This document shows, piece by piece, positions 44,525 to 54,679 of a stretch of 64,000 bases of DNA. Source of the stretch: Luidia sarsii (lineage: Eukaryota; Echinodermata; Asteroidea; Paxillosida; Luidiidae). The position numbers and the translations under genes are program-made. Below the pieces are notes generated by a model. The model saw only the letters and a program-made list of their open reading frames with translations. It searched no databases and was not told the DNA's origin. The stretch is taken from NCBI GenBank assembly GCA_949987565.1, contig OX465113.1, positions 9,173,399 through 9,237,398 on the forward strand, written 5' to 3'. Numbering within the stretch: the stretch's first letter is position 1; every line of letters begins with the position of its first letter.

Positions 44525-47500
44525 GTAAGTGTAGAAAATAAACCTTGTAGCCTAGTGTTATAGGAATAGGATGCAAACTACATGCACAGACAGTCATTTT
44601 CTGGTTCCGACAGAGTCAAAATGTATCTGCCCAGTTTACGGACATGCACATTGTGAGGGCAGGACGGAGACTGCACGGGCAATTTTTTGTTTGTCAATTG
44701 TATTTGTATAATTGTAGTAAGTACTACTACTAGTTCTTGTAAGTAGAATGGTAGTACTAATCGTAGTAGAACAGTAGTACTACTACTATAACTAATACTA
44801 ATACTAATAGTAGTACCGTCACATTAGTCCGAGTAACTTGGACCCGACGAGTCACCCTTTTTTTGATCGAATTTTGAAATGTTGAGATTCGGGTGACAGT
44901 CACCCGAATCTCAACATTTCAAAATTCGATAAAACTTGTCGGGTCCAAGTTACTCGGACTACCGTCACATGTAGTTTGTACATGCATGTGCACCTTAAAA
45001 TAAATTCTTATCTAATTAATGATCTTAGTCTGGTTCGTGTTGATTGTTTGTACATCATTTTGACAGGCTTGAACTCTGGACTAGTTAGAAATTGAAGGCC
45101 GTATCTAAAGACTGGATAGCTCAGGTGTTGAGAGCCCTGGTAATGCTAAACCTAGATGCCCTAGGCTATAAGCTATACTACTCCTAGTCCTAGGTTCAAC
45201 TCCTACTGTCCGAGTGCTACTGCTACTGCTAGTCCAATCAAAGTTTCTTTGCCATTTGTCAAAATGTCTTTCATTTGTATTAATTATTTGTTCCCGTTCA
45301 GATCAAGATAGTTGATGCAAGGGGCAGTAAGGAGCTGATGACGTTGACTGGCGTAAGTAGCTCTTGTCTGTATCATGGTCTCCCAGTATGGTCCACAGGT
45401 TCAATGAGCATTTACTTTGAACGCTTGGCCAAGCTATGGCAGGCTGCTTCAGGCTTCAGCAACCCTCAGATCTCCAGAATTTCATAAGCGTCGTTTTCAG
45501 GAATCCGGTCGTCTTGTGACAACGGGCAGAGCACACACACTGTTCCGGAACTGTCGAGTTACCGTGTCTTTCCAGAACCGCACTCCTTCTCGAAAGAGAT
45601 GACATGGCAAGGTGTCAGCCATAGATGTAACCTATATAGTCTATAGACGGTCAGCATCGATTAGAAATAATGTGTAATGCTATGGGGGACCCGACTAGCC
45701 CGTCCAAGTATGGGAGGAAGTAAAGAGCACCACCTTGTACGGCATGTGACGTGACGCATGCTCAAATTTGTCTACATACGAAGATGCAAAGATGGCAGCC
45801 TCCATTGCATTTCAGTCTGGCGCCCTCTATTGTCCATATATAGGTTACGGTATATAATTATGTCCATGGTGCAAACTTGTCACGTTGTGATTCCACCTTA
45901 CCTTCAAAGCCCCAAGCCTAGTGCTACCCAACCCAGGCTACTAGTATCGTGGTCACACCATATCGTTAATCCAAGCAGTACATAATTTTTTTTCTGTCTT
46001 TGAGAAAGGTCCTACTAGGATCAAAACGTCAGGCCCACCTAATGTTGAATGTAATTTTTCTTTTCATTTTTACCAGCTTGGTAAGGCGACAACCATTGAT
46101 GACATCAAGACCCAATTTCATCAGAAAAGTAAGTTTATCTCTGAAATATAAGCTGATCTCAGAAAAGTATGGCCTTTCCAATCTTAGGGTCAGCAAGATC
46201 CAACATTTATACAGACCCGAGGGGTAGTTATATTCATCAATGTCTTTCTTTCTTTCTTTTTCATTACAGAGAGGAGCTTGTATCCAGATAGACAGGCTTA
46301 CCGCACATCCCCAAGTAAGTCCCCCAAAAGGCCCGAATTGAAGCCAGATATAATTACGATAATTGCAGATCCGTGAGAAAAAAAACATCCATTACTTTCC
46401 ATTTTGTCATGTAAGAATAAACCCTTTTGAAAACTGGCAAACAAAACTTTTACTGGACCTGGATTTGTACCCGAGACCACAGGTTTGGCGTACCAGCGCT
46501 CTGAGCTATCCAGCCCTTAGATGGTGGCGTTTCCAAATAGTCGACTAGTCTTTGCTGTGGTTTTACATACCAGCACTCTTACCATCTGAGCTATCCAGCC
46601 CTTAGATGGTGGCCTTCCCAGATAGTCAACTAGTCTTTGCTGTGGTTTTACATACCAGCACTCTTACCATCTGAGCTATCCAGCCCTTAGATGGTGGCCT
46701 TCCCTAATAGTCAACTACGGTAGTCTTTGCTGTGGTTTTACATACCAGCACTCTTACCATCTGAGCTAGCCAGCCCTTAGATGGTGGCCTTCCCTAATAG
46801 TCAACTTGTCTTTGCTGTGGTTTTACATACCAGCACTCTTACCATCTGAGCTATCCAGCCCTTAGATGGTGTCCTTCCCAAATAGTCGACTAGTCTTTGC
46901 TGTGGTTTTACATACCAGTACTCTTACCATCTGAGCTATCCAGCCCTTAGATGGTGGCCTTCCCTAATAGTCAACTTGTCTTTGCTGTGGTTTTACATAC
47001 CAGCACTCTTACCATCTGAGCTATCCAGCCCTTAGATGGTGGCCTTCCCAGATAGTCGACTTGTCTTTGCTATGGTTTACATACCAGCACTCTTACCATC
47101 TGAGCTATCCAGCCCTTAGATGGTTGCCTTCCCAAATAGTCGACTAGTCTTTGCCGGGGATGGGGTAATGACCCAACAGCAATTCAACCATTGCTGTAGA
47201 TCTCCAGGGATCACGCCCCTGTTTTCACATTCAGATGCAAATAACCAAATTGTAAACCTGGCTCCAGCAGCTCTCGGATCACACGGAAATGAATGCAGCT
47301 CTTTTTGTTTCCAATTTTAAGTTTAAAAAAAAGAAGGAAAAACTGACTTGGAACTTTTAAAAAGAAAACTTTGACCGGTCGAAGTTTTGAGGTGAGAACG
47401 ACTTCCTAGTGGGCCTGCTGTAGGTTAGACTGGAGGAGGGTTGGGGAGGATATATTATTTAATGAGGCCGAGCTTAACTTGGTTTGCGCGGACTGCATAC

Positions 47501-50500
47501 CGGTACCTACCAGACGTAAGGCCTCATATAGAATTATGCACAATCTAAAAGTCTAAAGGTTTGACCTTTTTCCTCTGGTTGGCGAGATTGTGATTTTTGT
47601 TTGCTTTTTTTGTTTCCAGAGGGCAAATCGCTGAAGGGTGACGTGACGCTGGACTCGTTGGAGCTGGTGTCTGGCAGCAAGCTCTTCTTCAAGGATCTTG
47701 GACCCCAGGTCGGCTGGACCACGGTACGTCCATCATGGCCCGCCCCTCCCCCACAATGGCAGACTCGTCACCTAGCCGAGAGTCGTGGGCCCCTTTCCAA
47801 AACCCGGCTTAGGGCTCCGGCTTCGTCTCTGTTATCCAAAAGCTGAAAGCACAGGTTGGAGTTTGTTGTTGAAGTTGAAGCTTTGGATTGTTTTTGTTGT
47901 TTTTTTCAAAATGCAGTGTAACATTCAAAAACCGAAGCCATAGGCCTCCCATTGTCTTGCCTTGTACTTTAAAACGGACGAAAGATATGGAGACAAAGCC
48001 GGAGCCTGAGCCTGTTGGAAAAGGGTCCTGCAAGTCTGAGTCTTCAAGTCCGAATCTGAGTCTGTAGCTGCGAGTCCGAGTCATTTGTTTCCGTGACTTG
48101 TGACCGAGTCAGTCGTGGAGTCTGACTCGCTTTGGAATCTTGAGTCGTAGGAGTCTGGCAAGGGATAATTTGTTGCTTGGAAGGCAAGAATCCCTCAAGA
48201 TGGTGCCTCTCCAGCCCATCTCGCAGGATGGTCTCTGCGTGTATCCACTGGTGTACAGCGATGAGTGCAGCAGGGTTAGGGTCCACAGAATCCCCACAGA
48301 ATGCACCCCACTGCTGCATCTTGTTGAGTGCAGCAGGGTAAGGGTCCACAGAATCCTTACAGAATGCACCCACTGTTGCATCTTGTTGAGTGCAGCAGGG
48401 TTAGGGTCCACAGAATCCCCACAAGATGCACCCACTGCTGCATATTGTTGAGTGTAGTAGGGTTAAGGTTCACATAATCCTCACAGAATGCAACCCACTG
48501 TTGCATATTGTTGAGTGTAGTAGGGTTAAGGTCCACATAATCCTCACAGAATGCAACCCACTGTTGCATATTGTTGAGTGTAGTAGGGTTAAGGTCCACA
48601 TAATCCTCACAGAATGCAACCCACTGTTGCATATTGTTGAGTGTAGTAGGGTTAAGGTCCACATAATCCTCACAGAATGCAACCCACTGTTGCATATTGT
48701 TGAGTGTAGTAGGGTTAAGGTCCACATAATCCTCACAGAATGCAACCCACTGTTGCATATTGTTGAGTGTAGTAGGGTTAAGGTCCACATAATCCTCACA
48801 GAATGCACCCACTGTTGCATCTTGTTAAGTGCAGCAGGGTTCAAGTTGACAGAATCCCACAGAATGCAACCCACTGTTGCATATTGTTGAGTGCAGTAGG
48901 GTTAAGGTTGACAGAATCCCACAGAACATAACCCACTTGCATTGTATCGAGTGCAGCAGGGTTAGGGTCGACAGAATCCCACAGAATGCAACCCACTTGC
49001 ATTGTATCGAGTGCAGCAGGGTTAGGGTCGACAGAATCCCACAGAAAACGGCCAACTTAAGCATCATATCAACTCCAGTGAGGTGAAAGGCTGTCTGGAC
49101 CCACACTGTGATGCAACCCATCTTTTCGTATGGGTTTCACAAACAAACTTGAGGATCACCGAAAGAATCTTGCTTTTGGAATGGACTCACTGGCTCCCCT
49201 CTCGCTCGCAGGTGTTTCTCACAGAGTACGCTGGTCCCCTGTTCATCTACATGCTCTTCTACCTCCGGCCAGCCCTGATTTACGGAGCAGAGGCAGCGGA
49301 CATGCCGAGAACCGAAGTTGTCCAGTAAGTGATTAAGGACAGGGGGGGGGGGGGGTTGAAATGTCCGCTACACTGTGGACCAAGTCTAGTGATGTCACCG
49401 CCGGTCTAGTGCAGTGTGTGACCGCTCCGGAACGGCTGTTTAGAGCATTATTCGTTTTTTGAACAGCAAAGAAAAATTACGAATATTTCCGTTGATGTCT
49501 GATTAAAAGTGGCAAGCTTTGATGTCGTCACTCCTATTGTTGACATCTGGTGAAAAAATTCCCTGACTGTTGAAAGGAGGGTCTTCATATTTCAAGAAGG
49601 GTTTGCCCTAGTCGACTGGGATTAAACACTGTATACTCGGTGCTTTGCCCGATTGCCTGCTTAAAGAAGTTCAGGCAGCTCGGGCAGGATTCGAGCCCGC
49701 AGCTTCTGCTTTCTTGTGCAGACGTCTTGACCACTGGACCGCCGAGCTGGTCGAGGTCACGTGATGGATCGGAATCTGTATTGCGGCGGGCACTGCGTCG
49801 CATCATAATAATATCAAGGTCTTTGTATCGCCAGCAATTCCCGATTCAGAGTAACCTCATTGCAGACCTCAATGATGGATGTTGATGATGTTCTGTGTTC
49901 ACTCCTCCACACTTCTCTCTTTGATCTTTCCCCCTTCTTCTCACTAATCCCTACCCTACTCCTTGCCCTTCTCTTTGATCTTTCCCCCTTCTTCTCACTA
50001 ATCCCTATCCTACTCCTTGCCCTTCCCTCTAATCTCACCCAACCAGCTTCACTCTTTGTCTCTTGTTTCTCATCCGTGTCCTATTCACTCTCTTCCCCCT
50101 TCCTTCGTGTACGTGTACCTGTTTTTGTCCTTGTCACTCTGCCTTTGAGAAAGGTCGAAACGTCAGGCCCACTAAATTTTGTGATGTTTTCTTTTTCTCG
50201 TTTTTTTTTTTTACAAAGAATCGCAGCTGGTTGTTGGAGCCTACATTATGCTAAGCGTCTTCTGGAGACGGTCTTTGTGCATCGGTTCTCTCACGCCACC
50301 ATGCCCATTCTCAACATCTTCAAGGTAAAGGCGGCTTTCTGTGCCAAGGTTTCGTCAATGAATCTGTCCCGAGGCCTGGGTAGCACTAGGCTTGGAAGTC
50401 TTGAAGGTTTGCAAGGTGGAATCACAATGTGAATCTATCCCGAGGCCTGGAATATCAAAAATAAGGACGGCCTGACGTTTCGATCCTAGCAGGAACTTTC

Positions 50501-53500
50501 TCAAAAGGCAGAAAGAAAGGATTTTTTTTAGATTGTTTATATCAAAGAAATGGTGTGACCACGATACCAGGTTTTTAGCCTGGGTTGGGTAGCACAAGGC
50601 TTGGAAGTCTTGAAGGTTTGCAAGGTGGAATCTCAATGTGAATCTATCCCGAGGCCTGGAATATCAGAAACAAGGACGGCCTGACGTTTCGATCCTAGCA
50701 GGAACTTTCTCAAAAGGCAGAAAGAAAGAATTTTTGTTTAGATTGTTTGGATCAAGGAAATGGTGTGACCACGATACCAGGTTTTTAGCCTGGGTTGGGT
50801 AGCACTAGGCTTGGAAGTCTTGAAGGTTTGCAAGGTGGAATCACAACGTGAATCTATCCCGAGGCCTGGAATATCAGAAACAAGGACGGCCTGACGTTTC
50901 GATCCTAGCAGGAACTTTCTCAAAGGGCAGAAAGAAAGAATTTTTTTTTAGATTGTTTGGATCAAGGAAATGGTGTGACCACGATACCAAGTTTTTAGCC
51001 TGGGTTGGGTAGCACTAGGCTTGGAAGTCTTGAAGGTTTGCAAGGTGGAATCTCAACGTGAATCTATCCCGAGGCCTGGAATATCAAAAAAATAAGGACG
51101 GCCTGACGTTTCGATCCCAGCAGGAACTTTCTCAAAAGGCAGAATGACAAGTCCTGGACGATGACAAGGGTTTGGGTTGCAGCAGCCTTGTGCTCATGTC
51201 GCAAGATCTCAAGTCGGAGCCCTCATTGAAATCTCGTTGAGTCTTGAGTCTGAGACCCGAGTCATCCAGGTCGAGTCTGAGTCACAAAGGTCAAATCTCA
51301 AGCCCGAGTCACAAGTCACCTTTACATTGGAGGCAGTATGGCAAAAAAAAATACAAATTTTTGGCAGTTTTTCCTTGAATCACATTTACTAGTAAAAGGC
51401 CTATTTGCACAGTGTATAAAAAAATTGCTGTTTTAGTCATTTCAGTTAGTTAGCAGTTTGCAACATTTTGGATTATTTTCAAGAGGATTTCAGACAATTT
51501 TCGATATATATTCAATTCTATGCAATCATAAAGCTAATTTTTGTACATCAATGCTTTCTCGTGTTGATTTTCTTGTGTGGTGTGATTTTGTTGGTGTCCA
51601 CAGAACAGCACTTATTACTGGGGCTTCGCAGCCTTTGTGGCCTACTTTGTCAACCATCCGCTGTACACCTCACCGAGTAAGTAGAACGTGTGGCAGGGGG
51701 CCTGCTGTTACCCCCTATGGCATTTGCCGGTGACCCACTCCCTTCAACTCCATGCAGTAACACCCTCGCGCGAAACAGTGGCCCGTCCCTGTCGAAAGTC
51801 TTGACATAACACGCATTCCCAGAAGGTCGGCTATCTTTGCCGGGGTGGGGGGCGCCAGTTAGAAGCATCTAACCATTAAATGCTGTATATCTCTAGTGAT
51901 CCCAACCCCTGCCCCTATTTTCGTTGCAAACAATTGCTCAATGTGAGCAGAGTTAACAAACAGATGGACATATTTCCCTGGTTTTGTTTGCTTGCTTTTA
52001 TTTGATAGAAAATAAGAGTTTAAAAACCTGCATCTAGATGTACAGCAATTGGTTGTTTGCATCAGAATGAAAACAGGGGTGTGATCCCTGGAGATATACG
52101 GCAGTTAATGGTTGAATTGCTTCTGACTGGCTCCCCCACCACGGCAAAGACTAGTTGACTATTTGAGAAGGCCGCCATTCTAAGGGCTGGATAGCTCAGG
52201 CCGTTAGAGCATTGCCATTTCTCAAACGCATATTTGTAATATTTGTGATGGTCTCATTTTGATGCAAACAAGAATTAGTTGTTAGCCTGGCTGCAGTAGT
52301 TCAATGGTTATGCAAGGTGGATGCAGCTTTACAAGGTGATATTAAATTTTTCGGCTCACAAAACCTTTTTCATGCATTTCTGTTGCAGTAGGTGGCAACA
52401 TGCAAGTCTATGCTGGGCTGGCTGCATTTCTTGTAAGTGGAAACCTTCCTCACTGCTAGAAACTTTGACATATGTTTTTAAGTGAGTGAGAGAAAGGGAG
52501 CGAGAGAGTGAGAGTGACAGAGGGGAGAGAGAGAATGAGAGAGAGAGGGGGAGGGAGAGGGAGGAACAGAGTGAGAGAGGGAGAGAAAGGGAAATGAAGA
52601 GAAAAAGAGAGGTGGAGAGAGACAAAGAGAGAAAGGGGGAGAGAGAGAAGTGAGAAGAGAAAGAGAGGCGAAGAGAGAAAGAGGGAGAAAGAGGAGAGAA
52701 AGAGAGACGAAGAGAGAAGAAGAGAGAAAGAGGGAGAGAGAGAGAGGAGAAAAAGAGAGACGAAGAGAGAAAGAGGGAGAGAGAGAGGAAGAGAGACGAA
52801 GAGAGAAGAAGAGAGAAAGAGGGAGAGAGAGAGAGGAGAAAAAGAGAGACGAAGAGAGAAAGAGGGAGAGAGAGAGGAAGAGAGACGAAGAGAGAAGAAG
52901 AGAGAAAGAGGGAGAGAGAGAGAGGAGAAAAAGAGAGACGAAGAGAGAAAGAGGGAGAGAGAGAGGAAGAGAGACGAAGAGAGAAGAAGAGAGAAAGAGG
53001 AAGAGAGCAGGAGAGAGAAAGAAGGAGTGAGAGAGAAGAGAGAAAGAGGGAGAGAGAAAGAAGGAGAGAGAGAGAGAGGGAGGAAGAGAGCACGAGAGAG
53101 GGGAGAGAGAGAGACAAAGGAACAGAAAGAGAGAGAGGTGGAGAGAGAGAGGAAGAAAGAGAGATGAAGAGAGAGGGTTGAGTTTGATCTGCTGGGCTCA
53201 CTGGTTGGCTCTGTGCTTGTCGCGCAGGTCTGTGAGCTGGGCAACTTCAGCGTGCACCTGGCCTTCCGCGCCCTCCGGCCGCCGGGCACCAAGGAGCGTC
53301 GCATCCCCCGCCCCACGGCCAACCCCCTGACTGGCCTCTTCAGCCTGGTCAGCTGCCCCAACTACACCTACGAGGTGGGAGCCTGGCTCTCCTTCAGCAT
53401 TATGACCCAGTGTCTTCCGGGTAAGCTCAGACAACCAGATCCTACATTTTTTTTTCACACGAGAAGTTTGTTCATTTTCTTTTTAAATTTTCTTTCCAGT

Positions 53501-54560
53501 TAAATTATCGTCACTTTCATCCCACGGTGACCTATGAAGGCTGGGTTTCTCATTTCAAATGCTCCATTTCCGTTTTCATTTTTTTTTAGTTTGACTAATG
53601 GGTACACAAAGATATACAGGCAGTTAATAGTTCAACACTTCTGACTGGCACCCCACCCCCCTTTGACTAGTTGACTATTTAGGGAAGGCCACCATCTAAG
53701 GGTTGGATAGCTCAGATGGCTCAGGCAATGGTACGTAAAACCAGAGGTCTTGGGTTCAGAAGTCCTGGTCCAGTCAAATTTTCCTTTGCCAATTTTTCAA
53801 TTTGTTCAAAAGTTCCCAGCCAGTTTTTCCTTTGTTTGTTTGACTCTTATCGAGTGTAAGTTTACCAAACTAAACTGTGACCAGAACGATATTTATATTC
53901 ACGGAGCTGTCAAAGAACTTGTTTTTCTAAGAATCAGGCATGCAACTTTTCCGCGGATTTCCGCGGGTTTTTTTTATTCGGCCGTAACAAAAAATAAAAT
54001 CAGTATAAATTTTTTTTTTTTTAATAAAAGGATATTTCTTCTCCCCTAACTATTATGTAAAACACATGCTGAGAACAGGTTAAAAACTTTGATGTTTACT
54101 TTTAATTTTTTGTAAACAAAAATTCAATTTTCTGGGTGTATGCCTTGACAAAGGTTGAAATCTGTCACTCAGCTTAAAGTGGTCCAAAACTGCTCAGAAT
54201 GCACCACAGAGCATCTAGAATCCAAACCCCACACTGTAAGGGCTTCGTGCTTCGCGCTCGCAGTTTCATTCGGACATTTTCCTCTTTTTTTTTACAATTC
54301 AAGAGTTGCATGCCTGAAGAATAAAACTAGATTTCTTTATTTATTTTTGGTTTCTGTTGTTTTTTGTTTTTTTTCATTTTCCCTTTTTCGTTGGTCCCCC
54401 GAACACCTCTTCCTGTCCCTTCGCACCGTCAGCTTTCCTCTTCACCATCACCGGCTTCCTCCAGATGTCCCTCTGGGCCCTAGGCAAGCATCGCAACTAC
54501 AAAAAGGAGTTCTCAAACTACCCGCGAGGGCGCAAGTCCATCGTCCCCTTCCTCCTGTAA
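44519..54560 (+). CDS. TECR: Trans-2,3-enoyl-CoA reductase (TECR), complete, 11 coding exons
   Basis: Eleven exons with GT-AG introns join without a frame break into 304 residues (human TECR has 308). TECR reduces trans-2-enoyl-CoA to acyl-CoA with NADPH, the last step of the ER very-long-chain fatty acid elongation cycle. Residues 1-86 match the ubiquitin-like N-terminal domain. Hydrophobic segments lie at about 87-111, 163-180, 190-211 and 249-280. The C-terminal half is the steroid 5-alpha-reductase-type domain: [21 protein letters not shown] with Y244 (aligning to human Y248, a proposed catalytic tyrosine) and the terminal [19 protein letters not shown]178 aligns with human P182, altered in an intellectual-disability family. 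Only ATG-GAC lies in exon 1. No break or missing key residue is seen. Confidence 0.97.
44825..44961. mobile_element. Foldback MITE with 9-bp target duplication
   Basis: The element is a near-perfect palindrome from TAGTCCGAGTAACTTGGACC to its reverse complement, with essentially no loop at GGGTGACAGTCACCC. Identical CCGTCACAT flanks it at 44816-44824 and 44962-44970. A 9-bp duplication is typical of Mutator-like elements. It lies in TECR intron 1. Confidence 0.9.
45085..45240 (+). mobile_element. Degenerate tRNA-derived SINE, family 1
   Basis: Reads GAAGGCCGTATCTAAAGAC, TGGATAGCTCAGGTG and TAGGTTCAACTCCTACTGTCC. Confidence 0.55.
45302..45352 (+). CDS. TECR: TECR coding exon 2
   Basis: 17 codons, [17 protein letters not shown], between a CCGTTCAG acceptor and a GTAAGT donor; phase 0 on both sides. 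Confidence 0.93.
45627..45850. mobile_element. Candidate MITE with GTAACCTATATA ends
   Basis: GTAACCTATATA near 45627 is inverted as TATATAGGTTAC near 45838. The interior is CpG-containing, unlike the flanks. No duplication is clear. Confidence 0.45.
46077..46128 (+). CDS. TECR: TECR coding exon 3
   Basis: Encodes [17 protein letters not shown] with one base left over; donor GTAAGT. A stem-loop GAAACGTC repeat ends about 30 bases before its acceptor. Confidence 0.94.
46270..46314 (+). CDS. TECR: TECR coding exon 4
   Basis: Completes a split Lys codon, then [14 protein letters not shown]; donor GTAAGT. Matches the human WYPARQSLRLDP segment. Confidence 0.94.
46440..47145 (-). repeat. SINE-head satellite in TECR intron 4, about 7 copies of 85 bp
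   Basis: Minus-strand units CCATCTGAGCTATCCAGCCC, TTAGATGGTGGCCTTCCC and CTTTGCTGTGGTTTTACATA alternate. It is an independent amplification of the SINE head seen at 26554-27960, in the opposite orientation and with a different spacer. Confidence 0.92.
47150..47325. mobile_element. Dispersed TTTGCCGGGG repeat
   Basis: Shares TCTCCAGGGATCACGCCCCT and neighbouring words with copies at 51836-52149, 53605-53660 and 61110-61195. Confidence 0.55.
47620..47723 (+). CDS. TECR: TECR coding exon 5
   Basis: Split Lys, then [18 protein letters not shown] and [15 protein letters not shown]; donor GTACGT. Confidence 0.96.
48240..49060. repeat. 63-bp minisatellite in TECR intron 5, about 13 copies
   Basis: The core 63-bp unit contains CAACCCACTGTTGCATATTG and AGTAGGGTTAAGGTCCACAT. 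The outer copies are older and differ by a few bases. The period of 63 keeps frames open on both strands. Confidence 0.95.
49212..49324 (+). CDS. TECR: TECR coding exon 6
   Basis: Starts [20 protein letters not shown], the first membrane segment; ends with two bases of a Gln codon before GTAAGT. Confidence 0.97.
49590..49750 (-). mobile_element. Second tRNA-derived SINE family with tRNA-like head
   Basis: Minus strand 49748-49677 folds as a 72-nt tRNA-like cloverleaf. It has a 7-bp acceptor stem AGCTCGG/CCGAGCT, a D stem GTC/GAC, an anticodon stem TCTGC/GCAGA with an 8-base loop, and a T arm GCGGG-CTCGAAT-CCTGC. The 8-base anticodon loop and the related copy at 1030-1240 argue for a SINE, not a tRNA gene. 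Confidence 0.6.
50140..50190 (+). repeat. Stem-loop GAAACGTC repeat lacking its stem-loop
   Basis: Reads CTTTGAGAAAGGTCGAAACG then TCAGGCCCACTAAATTTTG; the usual CTGCTAGGA insert is missing. It sits 30-80 bases before TECR exon 7. Confidence 0.7.
50219..50324 (+). CDS. TECR: TECR coding exon 7
   Basis: Encodes [20 protein letters not shown] and MPILNIFK; acceptor TTTTACAAAG, donor GTAAAG. Confidence 0.97.
50355..51150. repeat. About 210-bp tandem repeat, four copies, in TECR intron 7
   Basis: Each copy joins CCCGAGGCCTGGAATATCA, a minus stem-loop GAAACGTC repeat, GGTGTGACCACGATACCA and GGTTGGGTAGCACTAGGC. Copies start near 50437, 50646, 50857 and 51067. Confidence 0.93.
51604..51676 (+). 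CDS. TECR: TECR coding exon 8
   Basis: Encodes [20 protein letters not shown] and YTSP plus one base; donor GTAAGT. Contains the conserved P178. Confidence 0.97.
51836..52149. mobile_element. Inverted-repeat element of about 314 bp
   Basis: The left end TTTGCCGGGGTGGGG is inverted at the right as CCCCCACCACGGCAAAG. Inner inverted words include AACCATTAA/TTAATGGTT and AACAATTG/CAATTGGTT. Lies in TECR intron 8. Confidence 0.65.
52389..52432 (+). CDS. TECR: TECR coding exon 9
   Basis: Split Ile, then [14 protein letters not shown]; acceptor TGTTGCAG, donor GTAAGT. Confidence 0.95.
52480..53175 (+). repeat. Polypurine GAGAGAAAGAGGG tract
   Basis: Nearly pure purine in TECR intron 9, with internal higher-order copies of AAAGAGAGACGAAGAGAGAA about 95-100 bp apart. 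It ends about 50 bases before exon 10. Confidence 0.95.
53228..53420 (+). CDS. TECR: TECR coding exon 10
   Basis: 64 codons plus one base, including [18 protein letters not shown] and [12 protein letters not shown]. Donor GTAAGC. It is more GC-rich than the surrounding intron. Confidence 0.97.
53680..53850 (+). mobile_element. Near full-length tRNA-derived SINE, family 1
   Basis: Reads GGAAGGCCACCATCTAAGGG, TGGATAGCTCAGATGG, GGTCTTGGGTTCAGAAGTCC and the tail CCTTTGCCAATTTTTCAATT ... TTTGTTTGTTTGACT. Good reference copy for the family. Confidence 0.8.
54433..54560 (+). CDS. TECR: TECR coding exon 11 with stop
   Basis: Completes Ala 263, then [26 protein letters not shown] and IVPFLL, then TAA at 54558-54560. 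No AATAAA lies in the next 7 kb of plus strand that I could find, so the poly(A) site is unknown. Confidence 0.97.
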
Positions 54561-54679
54561 AGAGACCGGGGATACCAATGCTGCCCTCATCGGGTTCGGA
54601 GAGAAGGGATTGCGCTGGGGTTGGAAAAAAAAGGAGGGATGGGATTGTTTTGGGGGCAGTGCGATAGTGTCGAGTTTTC

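Noticed and set aside
48109..49121. Tandem-repeat protein with 21-residue units
   Set aside because: The 63-bp minisatellite lies wholly inside TECR intron 5 and is open on both strands.
52356..53361. Ser/Leu-rich frames of about 280-300 codons, minus strand
   Set aside because: They are the complement of the GAGAGAAAGAGGG tract in TECR intron 9.
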